From Falsiroseomonas sp046052145 (GTDB taxonomy: Bacteria > Pseudomonadota > Alphaproteobacteria > Acetobacterales > Acetobacteraceae), in the NCBI GenBank assembly GCA_046052145.1, contig JBJOMW010000001.1, positions 124,001 to 188,000 of the forward strand: DNA of 64,000 bases, given 5' to 3'. Below the pieces are notes generated by a model, which saw only the letters and a program-made list of their open reading frames with translations, did no database searches and had not been told where the DNA came from. How positions within the stretch are numbered: the stretch's first letter is position 1; every line of letters starts with the position of its first letter. A program made the translations under genes and the position numbers. Of the stretch, positions 8,342 to 16,472 are shown piece after piece.

Positions 8342-8731
8342 CTACCCCGCAGCCGCCAGCCCCAGCAGCGCGGCGGCGGCGACGCCGATCGTCGTGAAGG
8401 TCAGGCTCATTCCCGCAACGCGCCAGCGGAAATCCTCGGGCTCGCGCGCGATGCCGGTGGCGTGCAGCACGCGGCCGATCAGCAGCGTGACGCCCAGCGC
8501 ATGCAGCGCCCAGCCGGGCAGGCCATTCGCCTCGCACAGCGCCAGCAGCAGCAGCGCGAAGGGCGCGTATTCGGCGAAGTTGCCATGCGCGCGCGCGGCG
8601 CGCTGCACCGCAGGGTGATCCGTGCCGAGCGCGATGCGGTGCAGGCGCCGCGCCTTGATCACCCGCGTCGCCAGCCAGATGAAATAGAGGCCGAGCAGCC
8701 CCGCATAGAGCGCCGTGACAGGCAGCATCAC
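8342..8731 (-). CDS. MAPEG-family membrane protein (YecN-like)
   Basis: A 129-aa integral membrane protein of the MAPEG family (glutathione S-transferase/eicosanoid type), with about four hydrophobic segments. Family landmarks: a first helix followed by basic residues (TRVIKARRLHRIALG), then VQRAARAHGNFAEYAPFALLLL, in which the RAHGNFAEY segment is the usual signature, and LIGRVLHATGI near the C-terminal helices. The GTG start at 8731 overlaps the stop of the upstream ybaK-like gene (ATG at 8728 is an alternative), so the two genes are probably co-transcribed. Bacterial YecN-type function is poorly defined; glutathione-dependent detoxification is possible but not shown. Confidence 0.88.
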   Translation of the reverse strand: MMLPVTALYAGLLGLYFIWLATRVIKARRLHRIALGTDHPAVQRAARAHGNFAEYAPFALLLLALCEANGLPGWALHALGVTLLIGRVLHATGIAREPEDFRWRVAGMSLTFTTIGVAAAALLGLAAAG

Positions 8732-9216
8732 GCGATCTCCTTCACATCGGCCTTGGTGCCGCCCGAGATGCGCAGCAGCTCCACCGGCGTCGTCGCGAAA
8801 ACATGCATGGGCGAGCCCGCCGCGGCCCAGACGCGGTCGAAGGCAAACAAATCCTCATCCACCAGCACCACGGGCGGCGACAGATGGCCGAGCGGCGCGA
8901 CCCCGCCGATGGCGAAGCCGGTCACGTCGCGCACCCAGCCGCCATCGGCGCGCTTCACCTGAAGCCCCGTGGCCGCCGCGACCTTGCCCATATCCACCCG
9001 GTTTGCGCCGGAGGCGATGACCAGCACCGCGCGCTCACCCGCGCGGAAGATGATGGATTTGGCGATCTGCGCCACCTCGCACCCCACCGCCGCGGCGGCG
9101 TCGGCCGCGGATCGCGTGCCTTCGGGGAAGGCGGCGATGCTGTCCGCATGCCCCGCCACAGCAAGAGCCGCGCGTACACGTTCAACAGACCCCCCGGCGA
9201 CAGAACCCCCCGACAT
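8728..9216 (-). CDS. YbaK/EbsC-family aminoacyl-tRNA deacylase
   Basis: A 162-aa member of the YbaK/ProX editing-domain family, which hydrolyses mischarged tRNAs in trans (for example Cys- or Ala-tRNAPro). The conserved lysine segment VAQIAKSIIFRAG, VIASGANRVDMGKV and the GGVAPLGH loop, which shapes the active site, are all visible. The C-terminal VDEDLFAFDRVWAAAGSPMHVF is also typical. Substrate preference cannot be read from the sequence. It is followed by a MAPEG gene with a 4-bp overlap, and its start is 17 bp from the divergent hemW start. Confidence 0.88.
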   Translation of the reverse strand: MSGGSVAGGSVERVRAALAVAGHADSIAAFPEGTRSAADAAAAVGCEVAQIAKSIIFRAGERAVLVIASGANRVDMGKVAAATGLQVKRADGGWVRDVTGFAIGGVAPLGHLSPPVVLVDEDLFAFDRVWAAAGSPMHVFATTPVELLRISGGTKADVKEIA

Positions 9217-9233
9217 CCCTATCTCCCCAGGCG

Positions 9234-10394
9234 ATGGAACCGCTCGCCCTCTACATCCATTGGCCGTTCTGCGCTGCCAAGTGCCCGTATTGCGACTTCA
9301 ACAGCCATGTGCGGGACCGCGTGGACCACGCCGCCTTCGCCGCCGCACTGCGTGCGGAGCTGGCCCGCGAAGCCGCGCGCGCCAATGGTAACGGGCCGCG
9401 CCGCCCGCTCGCCTCCATTTTCTTCGGCGGCGGCACGCCGAGCCTGATGCAGCCCGCCACCGCCGCCGCGCTGATCGAAGACGCGATGCGGCTCTTCGAC
9501 GCGCGGCCTGACCTGGAAATCACGCTCGAAGCCAACCCGACCAGCGTCGAACGCGCGAAGCTGCGCGACTTCCGCGCGGCGGGGGTCAACCGCGTCTCGC
9601 TCGGCGTACAGGCGCTCGATCCGGCGGCGCTCGATTTCCTCGGCCGCAAGCATGATGTGGACGACGCCATCCGGGCGCTCGGCTTCGCGCGCGAGACCTT
9701 TCCGCGCGTTTCCTTCGACCTGATCTATGCCCGCCCCGGCCAGCCGGAAGCGGCCTGGCGTACGGAGCTGCGGCAGGCGCTGGCGCTCGCGGCCGATCAT
9801 CTCTCGCTCTACCAGCTGACGGTGGAGCCGGGCACGCAATTCGCCACCCTCCATGCCCGCGGCGCCTTCGCCCTGCCGGAGGGTGACGAGGCCGCGCGGC
9901 TCTACACCGCGACGGCGGAGGAAGCCGCGCGCTTCGGCCTGTTCCCCTACGAGGTGTCGAACTACGCGCAACCCGGCGCCGAAAGCCGCCATAACCTCGC
10001 CTATTGGCGCTATGGCGATTACATCGGCATCGGTGCGGGCGCGCATCAACGCCTGACGCTCGGCGACGACATCCTCGCCGCGCGGCGCCATCGCGCGCCG
10101 GAGGAATGGCTTGCCCGCGTGCAGCGCGACGGCCACGCCGTGACGGAGGAGGAAGCGCTGAGCCCGCGCGACCGCGCGCGGGAAGCGCTGCTGATGGGGT
10201 TGCGCCTGACGGAAGGCGTGGACCCCGCCCGCATCGCCGCGCGCAGCACCCTGCCTTTCGAGGCAACGGTCGACCTCCGCATGATGGACACGCTGGCAGA
10301 GGAAGGCCTGCTGGCCTGGCGCGACGGTCGGTTGGCGGCGACACCGGACGGGCTGCTCCGCCTCGATGCCATCCTGCCCTTGCTGGTGCAGTGA
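9234..10394 (+). CDS. hemW: Radical SAM heme chaperone HemW
   Basis: HemW-type radical SAM protein, formerly annotated as an oxygen-independent coproporphyrinogen III oxidase; the family is now viewed as a heme chaperone. The 386-aa protein opens with LYIHWPFCAAKCPYCDFNSH, whose CxxxCxxC binds the 4Fe-4S cluster and SAM. FFGGGTPSLM, EANPTSVE, GVNRVSLGVQALD and LSLYQLTVEPGTQF follow. The C-terminal half has the HemN_C-type region with YIGIGAGAHQR. It lacks the extra N-terminal Cys of true HemN. In many alphaproteobacteria hemW directly follows rdgB; here 3.5 kb of accessory genes separate them. Confidence 0.94.
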   Translation: MEPLALYIHWPFCAAKCPYCDFNSHVRDRVDHAAFAAALRAELAREAARANGNGPRRPLASIFFGGGTPSLMQPATAAALIEDAMRLFDARPDLEITLEANPTSVERAKLRDFRAAGVNRVSLGVQALDPAALDFLGRKHDVDDAIRALGFARETFPRVSFDLIYARPGQPEAAWRTELRQALALAADHLSLYQLTVEPGTQFATLHARGAFALPEGDEAARLYTATAEEAARFGLFPYEVSNYAQPGAESRHNLAYWRYGDYIGIGAGAHQRLTLGDDILAARRHRAPEEWLARVQRDGHAVTEEEALSPRDRAREALLMGLRLTEGVDPARIAARSTLPFEATVDLRMMDTLAEEGLLAWRDGRLAATPDGLLRLDAILPLLVQ

Positions 10395-10398
10395 GGGA

Positions 10399-11289
10399 TC
10401 AATCCTCGGCGGGCAGCGCCAAGGCGCGGGCATAGACCTGCTTGCGCGGCAGCCCCGTGGCGGCGGCGACCATCGCCGCGGCGTCGCGCAGGCTCGCGCC
10501 GCCACGCATCGCCTCCCGCAGCTGCGCATCCAGGTCGGCTTCGCCGGTCGTCTCCTCCGGCGCGGGGCCGATGACGATGCAGATCTCGCCCAGCGCCTCA
10601 TGCCCGGCGTAATGCGCGGCCAATTCGGCCAGCGTGCCGCGGCGGACCTCCTCGAAGCGCTTGGTCAGCTCCCGCGCGACGGCCGCCGGGCGGTCCGGGC
10701 CGAAGCCCTCGGCCAGCGCGGCCAGCGCCTCCGCCAGGCGGTGCGGCGCCTCGTACAGCACCAGGCTGGCCGCAAGCCCCGCCCGTTCCGCCGCGCGCAG
10801 CTTCGCCACCGCCGCGCTGCGCGGCCCGGCCTTGGGCGGCAGGAAGCCCAGGAACAGGAAGGGGTGCGGCGGCAGGCCCGACAGCGTCAGCGCCATCACC
10901 GCCGCATTCGGGCCCGGGATCGCCGACAGCGGCAGCCCCGCCGCGATCACCGCCCGCACCAGCCGGTAGCCGGGGTCCGAGACCAGCGGCGTACCGGCAT
11001 CCGAGACCAGCGCGAGCCGCTGCCCCGCCTGCAGCCGCTCCAGCACGCGGGGGACAACCTCGGCCTCGTTATGATCATGGAGTGGCAGGAGCGGCGCGGA
11101 CATGCCATGACGCGACAGCATCTGGCCGGTCACCCGCGTATCCTCGCAGAGCACGGCATCCGCCACGCCGAGCATCTCGAGGGCCCGCGGTGACAGATCG
11201 CCGAGATTGCCGATCGGCGTTGCCACCAGGGTCAGCCCGGGCGGCACCGCGGGTCGCCGGGCCCGTTCAGGAGGATTGTCGCTTGTCAT
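10399..11289 (-). CDS. rsmI: 16S rRNA (cytidine-1402-2'-O)-methyltransferase RsmI
   Basis: Methylates the 2'-OH of C1402 in the decoding centre of 16S rRNA, using SAM. The SAM-binding tetrapyrrole-methylase fold is plain: LTLVATPIGNLGDLSPRALE, VLCEDTRVTGQMLSRHG, RLALVSDAGTPLVSDPGY, SAIPGPNAAVMALTLSGL and LVLYEAPHRL. From ATG 11289 the protein is 296 aa. That start has a good ribosome-binding site (GGAGGG, 6 nt spacing), better than the upstream in-frame start at 11325. It converges with hemW (4-bp gap), and its start region overlaps the divergent lipoprotein gene by 7 bp. Confidence 0.95.
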   Translation of the reverse strand: MTSDNPPERARRPAVPPGLTLVATPIGNLGDLSPRALEMLGVADAVLCEDTRVTGQMLSRHGMSAPLLPLHDHNEAEVVPRVLERLQAGQRLALVSDAGTPLVSDPGYRLVRAVIAAGLPLSAIPGPNAAVMALTLSGLPPHPFLFLGFLPPKAGPRSAAVAKLRAAERAGLAASLVLYEAPHRLAEALAALAEGFGPDRPAAVARELTKRFEEVRRGTLAELAAHYAGHEALGEICIVIGPAPEETTGEADLDAQLREAMRGGASLRDAAAMVAAATGLPRKQVYARALALPAED

Positions 11290-12497
11290 TTTCGCCCTCC
11301 GTACCGGCTGGCCTGACGGCGGCATCCCGCCGCCGCGGCCTGTTGGGCCTCACCGCCGCCACCCTTCTGGGGCTCGCGGCCTGTGCTCCGCAATCCCCCG
11401 CGCCCAGCGTGGTCGGCATTGCCCCGCCCATCGGCGCGGCGGCGCCGCAGCAGGCACCGATGGCGCGCGCGGCACTGCTGCTGCCGCTCTCGGGCCAGAC
11501 CGCGCCGCTCGGCCAGGCCATGCTGAACGCCGCCACCATGGCGCTGTTCGACGAAGCGCCGAGCGGCGTCGAATTCCTGCCGCGCGATACGGAGGGCTCG
11601 GCAGCTGGCGCTGCCGCCGCCGCGCGCCAGGCGATCGCCGATGGAGCGCGCGCCATCATCGGCCCGCTGACCAGCGCGGAAGCCGCCGCCGTCGTGCCGG
11701 TGGCGCGGGCGGCGGGCGTGCCGGTGCTGGCCTTCACCAATGACGCGCAGCGCGCCGGGGAGAATGCCTGGGTGCTGGGCATCACGCCGCAGCAGCAGGT
11801 CCGGCGCATCGTCAGCGCCACCGCACGCGAAGGCGCGCAGCGCTTCGTGCTGGCCGCGCCGAACAACGAATTCGGCCGTGCGCTGGTCGAGGGGCTCCGC
11901 AGCGCGGCGGCCGATCTGCGCCTGCCGCTGCCCGCCATCGCGCTGCATCCGGTGGCCGCCGATCCGGCAATGGCTGCCGGTGCTGCCCGCGCCGCCGCGC
12001 CGCAGGCCGATGCGCTGCTGCTCGGCGAAACCGGGGACCGCGCGCGCCGCTTCGTCGCCGCCTATGCCGCCGAGGCCCGCGCCGCGCTGGCCGACGGCGC
12101 CGCCCCCAGCCAAGGGCCGGAGTTGCTCGGCACCGCGCTCTGGCTCAACGATCCCGCCCTGCGCGCGGATGGCGCGCTGGCCGGGGCGCGCTTCCCGGGG
12201 CCGGATGCGGCCGCGCGCGCGCGCTTCGAAGAGCGCTACGCCGAAGCCTTCCGCGACGCGCCGCCCCGGGTGGCCGCCACCGCCTATGACGCCGCGGCGC
12301 TGGCCGCGCGGGCGCTGCGCAGCGGCACGCCGGTCGGCACCGTCACCGCGACCCGCGCCTTCGACGGGGCGGATGGCCCGGTGCGGTTGCTGCCGGGCGG
12401 GCAGACGCAGCGGGGGCTGGCCATCTTCACCCTGTCGGCCACGGGGGATGCGGTGGTGCTGGAAGACGCACCGGCGCCCACCGGCGCGGGCTTCTAG
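11283..12497 (+). CDS. Penicillin-binding protein activator (LpoA-like / LppC), lipoprotein
   Basis: Predicted outer-membrane lipoprotein with a periplasmic binding protein-like fold, homologous to the C-terminal part of LpoA, which stimulates peptidoglycan synthesis by PBP1A. The start is TTG 11283 with AGGAGG 8 nt upstream. The N-terminus has SRRRGLLGLTAATLLGLAAC, ending in a LAAC lipobox. The type-1 binding fold follows: MARAALLLPLSGQTAPLGQAM, GARAIIGPLTSAEAAAVVPV and VPVLAFTNDAQ. At 404 aa it lacks the TPR domain of E. coli LpoA, as is normal in alphaproteobacteria. The rsmI/LppC divergent pair is common; the usual downstream yraN is missing, and a histidine kinase follows after 6 bp. Confidence 0.85.
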   Translation: MSFSPSVPAGLTAASRRRGLLGLTAATLLGLAACAPQSPAPSVVGIAPPIGAAAPQQAPMARAALLLPLSGQTAPLGQAMLNAATMALFDEAPSGVEFLPRDTEGSAAGAAAAARQAIADGARAIIGPLTSAEAAAVVPVARAAGVPVLAFTNDAQRAGENAWVLGITPQQQVRRIVSATAREGAQRFVLAAPNNEFGRALVEGLRSAAADLRLPLPAIALHPVAADPAMAAGAARAAAPQADALLLGETGDRARRFVAAYAAEARAALADGAAPSQGPELLGTALWLNDPALRADGALAGARFPGPDAAARARFEERYAEAFRDAPPRVAATAYDAAALAARALRSGTPVGTVTATRAFDGADGPVRLLPGGQTQRGLAIFTLSATGDAVVLEDAPAPTGAGF

Positions 12498-12503
12498 CCC
12501 GCG

Positions 12504-13913
12504 ATGCCGTTCCCCGCGCCGCCCGCGGGGCGGCTATTTGCCGCCGCCAGCCTGATCGGCGGCGTGCCCGCGACGCTGTTGCTGGTGTTGCTGGCGGCTG
12601 GCGGGGTGGCGCCGCTGCCCGGGCTGCTCGTGCTGGCCGCCACCCTCGTCGCGGCGCTGTGGCTCGCACGGATTTGGCTCGGTAACCTCGCGCAGCTTAA
12701 GGACGCGCTGCGGCGCGCCGAAGCCGGCGAGAGCGATGAGGCCGCGAGCCCCGGCACGGCTCTGCTGCCGGCGGTCGAGGAGATCGCCGACGGCATGCGG
12801 CGCCTGGCGCGCAGCGTGAACGAACGGGCGGAGCTGGTGCTGCGCCTGCGCCGCGCGGATGAGGCGATCGTCGAACGCCTGCCCGACCCGCTGGTGGTGC
12901 TGGATGCACGCGGCGCTGCGCTGCGGGCCAATGCCGCCGCGCGGGCACTGTTCGGCGGCGGGGTTGGCGGCACCGGGGATGTCGCTGCACTCCTACGACA
13001 TCCGGCGCTGGCCGATGCGCTCGACGAGGCGCTGCTGGGCGCCCCGGCGCGCGAGGTGGACATCGCACTGCCCGTGCCGGTGCCACGCGACCTCAAGGTG
13101 CATGTGATCCCGATGGATCCGCCGCTGGCCGATGGCGGGCGCGTGGTCCTGCTGCTGTCCGACCGCACGCGCGAACGCGCGGTGGAGCGGATGCGCGCCG
13201 ATTTCGTGGCCAATGCCAGCCATGAGCTGCGCACGCCGCTCGCCTCCGTGATCGGCTTCATCGAGACGCTGCGCGGCCCGGCGCAGGACGACGCCGAAGC
13301 GCGGGCGCGCTTCCTGGCCATCATGGCCGAACAGTCGGAGCGGATGCGGCGGCTGATCGAGGATCTGCTCGGCCTGTCGCGCATCGAGGTGACGGAGCAC
13401 GAGCCCCCGGCGGGGCAGGTGGATCTGGCGGCGCTCGCCCATTCGGAGGCCGAGGCGATGGCCCCGCTGCTGGCCGAACGGCGCGTCACGCTGGAGACGG
13501 CGCTGGAACCCGGCGCGGAAGCTGCGCCGGCGGATGCCGGGCAGCTTGGCCAGGTGCTGCGCAACCTGCTCGAGAATGCGCTGCGCTATGGGCCGGTCGG
13601 CGGCACGGTGCGGCTGTCGGTCGCGCAGGCCCGGCCGGCGGCCGATGGCGCCGGACCGCGCTGGCCGGCGCGGCCCGGCGTGGTGCTGAGCGTGGCCGAT
13701 AACGGGCCGGGCATCGCCCGCGAACACATCCCGCGCCTGACCGAGCGCTTCTACCGGGTGGATCGGGGCCGGGCGCGTCATGCCGGCGGCACCGGGCTTG
13801 GCCTTGCCATCGTCAAGCACATCGTCAACCGCCATCGCGGCCAGTTGGTGATCGAGAGCGAGGAGGGGGTCGGCTCCACCTTCCATGTCTGGCTGCCCGC
13901 GGCGGCGCGCTGA
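12504..13913 (+). CDS. PhoR-like sensor histidine kinase
   Basis: A 469-aa inner-membrane sensor kinase. Two hydrophobic segments (about 9-32 and 36-56) are followed by a PAS-like region around 118-215 (ERLPDPLVVLDARGAALRAN), the HisKA motif ASHELRTPLASVIGF with phospho-His near 240, then HATPase boxes: NLLENALRYG (N box, ~354), DNGPGIA (G1, ~398) and GTGLGLAIVKHIV (G2, ~428). The architecture matches PhoR, the phosphate sensor that works with PhoB, but no phoB, phoU or pst genes are in the window, so the signal is unproven. It starts 6 bp after the LpoA-like gene and probably shares its transcript. Confidence 0.86.
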   Translation: MPFPAPPAGRLFAAASLIGGVPATLLLVLLAAGGVAPLPGLLVLAATLVAALWLARIWLGNLAQLKDALRRAEAGESDEAASPGTALLPAVEEIADGMRRLARSVNERAELVLRLRRADEAIVERLPDPLVVLDARGAALRANAAARALFGGGVGGTGDVAALLRHPALADALDEALLGAPAREVDIALPVPVPRDLKVHVIPMDPPLADGGRVVLLLSDRTRERAVERMRADFVANASHELRTPLASVIGFIETLRGPAQDDAEARARFLAIMAEQSERMRRLIEDLLGLSRIEVTEHEPPAGQVDLAALAHSEAEAMAPLLAERRVTLETALEPGAEAAPADAGQLGQVLRNLLENALRYGPVGGTVRLSVAQARPAADGAGPRWPARPGVVLSVADNGPGIAREHIPRLTERFYRVDRGRARHAGGTGLGLAIVKHIVNRHRGQLVIESEEGVGSTFHVWLPAAAR

Positions 13914-13920
13914 GCCGCTC

Positions 13921-13955
13921 TTGCCCGTTTACAAATAGCATACAATAGGCAATTG
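13921..13955 (+). promoter_or_regulatory. AT-rich tandem 11-bp repeat upstream of the glycosidase-like gene
   Basis: In an otherwise very GC-rich region this stretch holds two adjacent near-identical 11-mers, TACAAATAGCA (13930-13940) and TACAATAGGCA (13941-13951), one helical turn apart. It lies about 110 bp before the chosen start of the next gene and 8 bp after the previous stop. The spacing suggests a promoter with a tandem operator. No convincing -35/-10 pair with 16-18 bp spacing was found. Confidence 0.4.
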
Positions 13956-14062
13956 AGTGGTCGTCCGCTCACGCCCGCGTGACGCCAGGCCGGGAAGCCT
14001 TCCGCCGGCGCGGCGTTACCGCTGCGGACCAGCCTCCCGCCCCCCTGCCGACGGAGTTCCGC

Positions 14063-15226
14063 GTGACCCCGCCCGAGACCGCCTTTGCCCCGCTCTTCCG
14101 CTCCTTCTTCATGGCCGGCTTCGAATGCTCGACCCATCGCAACATGCGGCGGAAGCGGCTCGACATGATCGCCGCCACGCATCACGACATGCTGGCCGCC
14201 GAGGATTACGCGCAGCTCGCCGAGCACGGCATCCGCACCGCGCGGGACGGCGTGCGCTGGCATTTGGTGGAGACCACGCCCGGCCGTTACGACTGGTCCT
14301 CGGTCCTGCCGATGCTCCGGGCCGCGGAGCGGACCGGCACGCAGATCCTGTGGGATGTCTGCCATTATGGCTGGCCGGACGACCTCGATGTGTTCTCGCC
14401 CGCCTTCGTGGACCGCTTCGCGCGCTATGCGGCCGCCTTCGCGCGGCTCCACCTGGAGGAGACAGGCCGCCCCGCCTTCCTCTGCCCGGTCAATGAGATC
14501 AGCTTCCTGGCCTATGCGGGCGGGGACATGGAACGCTGCAGCCCGCACGCCACGGGGCGGGGCATGGACCTCAAGCGCAACCTGGTGCGCGCAGCCATCG
14601 CCGGCACGCGGGCGGTGCGGGACGCCGTCCCCGGCACGCGCTGCGCGGCCATCGACCCCGTCATCCACATCGTCCCCCGCCACCCCGCCGAAGCGGAGGA
14701 GGTCCGGCTGCACAATGGCAGCCAATGGCAGGCCTGGGACATGCTGGCCGGGCGGGAGGAGCCAGCGCTCGGCGGCAGCGAGGACATCCTCGACCTGGTC
14801 GGGATCAACTACTACTGGAACAACCAATGGCTCCATCACGCGGAGCCCCTGAGTGTCTTCGACGCCGCGCGTTTTCGGCCCTTCCGCGACCTGATCGCCG
14901 ATGCCGCCGCGCGCTATGCCGGGCGGGAGCTCTTCATCGCCGAGACCTCGATCGAAGGCTGGCCGCGCCCGCAATGGCTTCGCTACGTGACGGAAGAAGC
15001 GCTGGCGGCGATCGAGGGCGGCGTCCGGCTGCATGGCATCTGCCTCTACCCGGTCATCTCCCATATCGGCTGGGACGAGGAGCGCTATTGCCCGAACGGC
15101 CTGTTCGAGCTGCAGCCCCGGCACGGCCGGCGGGAGGTGTACCGCCCGCTGGCGGAGGAGCTTGTGAGGCTGCAAGCGCTGGTAGCGGAGCGCGGCGCGG
15201 GGCGTCGCGTGACCGCGGCCGAATAG
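14063..15226 (+). CDS. Clan GH-A glycoside hydrolase-like protein (beta-glucosidase/GH1-like, divergent)
   Basis: A 387-aa cytoplasmic protein with the look of a TIM-barrel glycosidase related to GH1 (COG2723-type). Visible marks: HGIRTARDGVRWHLVE and PGRYDWSSVLPML early in the barrel; CPVNEISF near residue 145, where NE matches the acid/base Glu of GH1 NEP; GINYYWNNQW; and LFIAETSIEG near 294, where AE-T replaces the GH1 ITENG nucleophile motif. It is shorter than typical GH1 enzymes (440-480 aa). I chose GTG 14063 because GGAG lies 6 nt upstream; GTG 13979 would add 28 residues without a clear binding site. No sugar-metabolism genes adjoin it. Substrate unknown; it may act on cell-surface glycans or be inactive. 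Confidence 0.68.
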   Translation: MTPPETAFAPLFRSFFMAGFECSTHRNMRRKRLDMIAATHHDMLAAEDYAQLAEHGIRTARDGVRWHLVETTPGRYDWSSVLPMLRAAERTGTQILWDVCHYGWPDDLDVFSPAFVDRFARYAAAFARLHLEETGRPAFLCPVNEISFLAYAGGDMERCSPHATGRGMDLKRNLVRAAIAGTRAVRDAVPGTRCAAIDPVIHIVPRHPAEAEEVRLHNGSQWQAWDMLAGREEPALGGSEDILDLVGINYYWNNQWLHHAEPLSVFDAARFRPFRDLIADAAARYAGRELFIAETSIEGWPRPQWLRYVTEEALAAIEGGVRLHGICLYPVISHIGWDEERYCPNGLFELQPRHGRREVYRPLAEELVRLQALVAERGAGRRVTAAE

Positions 15227-15329
15227 AGGCGCGCGGGCACCGGGCCGGAGGGCACGGCGCAAGAATCCAGCGCGCGCCGCGCCGCCGGGCCTTGACCCTG
15301 TCCCCTGGCGTGTCATTTCCCCCCTCGCC

Positions 15330-16472
15330 ATGGATCTCCCGACCCACCCGCCCGCTTCTGCCCCTTCCTCCGCCGCGCCCGCGGCCGGCCGGCCGCGCGT
15401 GGCGGTGGTGCTGTTCAACCTAGGCGGCCCCGACGCGCCCGAGAGCGTGCGGCCCTTCCTGGTCAACCTCTTCACCGATCCGGCGATCCTGCGCGTGCCG
15501 GGCTTCGTCCGGCCCTGGCTCGGCCGGATCATCGCCTGGGCGCGCACCAAGCCGGCCTCCGAGAACTACGCGATCATCGGCGGCAAATCCCCGCTGCTGG
15601 AACTGACGGTGGAGCAGGGCGCCTCGCTCGAAGCCGCGCTGAACGCCCCGGGCGACATCGAGGCCAAGTCCTTCGTCGCCATGCGCTACTGGCACCCGAT
15701 GAGCGACGAGACGGCCGCGGCGGTGAAGGCCTGGGGGCCGGACGAGATCCTGCTGGTGCCGCTCTATCCGCAATTCTCCACCACCACGACCGGCAGCTCC
15801 GTGCTCGCCTGGGACAAGGCGGCGGCGAAGGCCGGGCTCAAGGTGCCGACCACCACGCTCTGCTGCTTCCATTCCGACCCGGGCTTTTCGGCGGCCACCG
15901 CGGCGATCGTCCGCGGCGCCTGGGACAAGGCGCGGGCGGAACTCGACCCGGCGGTGAAGCTCCGCATCCTGTTCAGCGCACACGGCCTGCCGGAGACCAT
16001 CGTCAAGGATGGCGATCCCTATCAGTGGCAGGTCGAGCAATCGGTCGCGCAGGTGGTAGAACGGCTCGCCATCCCGGATCTCGATCACATCGTCTGCTAC
16101 CAGTCGCGCGTGACGCCGCAGAAGTGGATCGGCCCCTCGACCGAGGATGAGCTGGAACGCGCAGGGCATGAGAAGGTGGCGGTGCTGATCGTGCCGATCG
16201 CCTTCACCTCGGAGCATTCCGAAACGCTGGTCGAGCTTGATGTCGAGTATCGGGAGGAAGCGGAGAAGTTCGGCGTGCCCGGATATTTCCGCGCGCCCGC
16301 GCAGAATTCCGACCCGGCCTTCATCGCGGCGCTGGCCGATCTCACCCGCGCCGCGCGCGGCTCCGGCCGCAGCCTCTGTTCCTTCGCCGGTGCGCGGCAA
16401 TGCCCGAAGCAGCATGGCGATTGCCCGCACGCCAAGGCCAATGCCGAGCGCCGCGTGAAGGAAGCGGCGTGA
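15330..16472 (+). CDS. hemH: Ferrochelatase
   Basis: Inserts Fe2+ into protoporphyrin IX, the last step of heme synthesis. The 380-aa protein shows RVAVVLFNLGGPDAPESV, NYAIIGGKSPLLELT, MRYWHPMSDE, LYPQFSTTTTGSSV, FSAHGLPETIVKDGDPY with the catalytic His near 217, VTPQKWIGPSTEDEL and FTSEHSETLVELDVEY with the conserved Glu. Its C-terminus carries three cysteines (350, 358, 365), resembling the [2Fe-2S]-binding tail of many alphaproteobacterial and animal ferrochelatases. It overlaps the next gene by 4 bp. It lies upstream of hemJ and rho, as in related genomes, but hemE is not in the window. Confidence 0.96.
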   Translation: MDLPTHPPASAPSSAAPAAGRPRVAVVLFNLGGPDAPESVRPFLVNLFTDPAILRVPGFVRPWLGRIIAWARTKPASENYAIIGGKSPLLELTVEQGASLEAALNAPGDIEAKSFVAMRYWHPMSDETAAAVKAWGPDEILLVPLYPQFSTTTTGSSVLAWDKAAAKAGLKVPTTTLCCFHSDPGFSAATAAIVRGAWDKARAELDPAVKLRILFSAHGLPETIVKDGDPYQWQVEQSVAQVVERLAIPDLDHIVCYQSRVTPQKWIGPSTEDELERAGHEKVAVLIVPIAFTSEHSETLVELDVEYREEAEKFGVPGYFRAPAQNSDPAFIAALADLTRAARGSGRSLCSFAGARQCPKQHGDCPHAKANAERRVKEAA

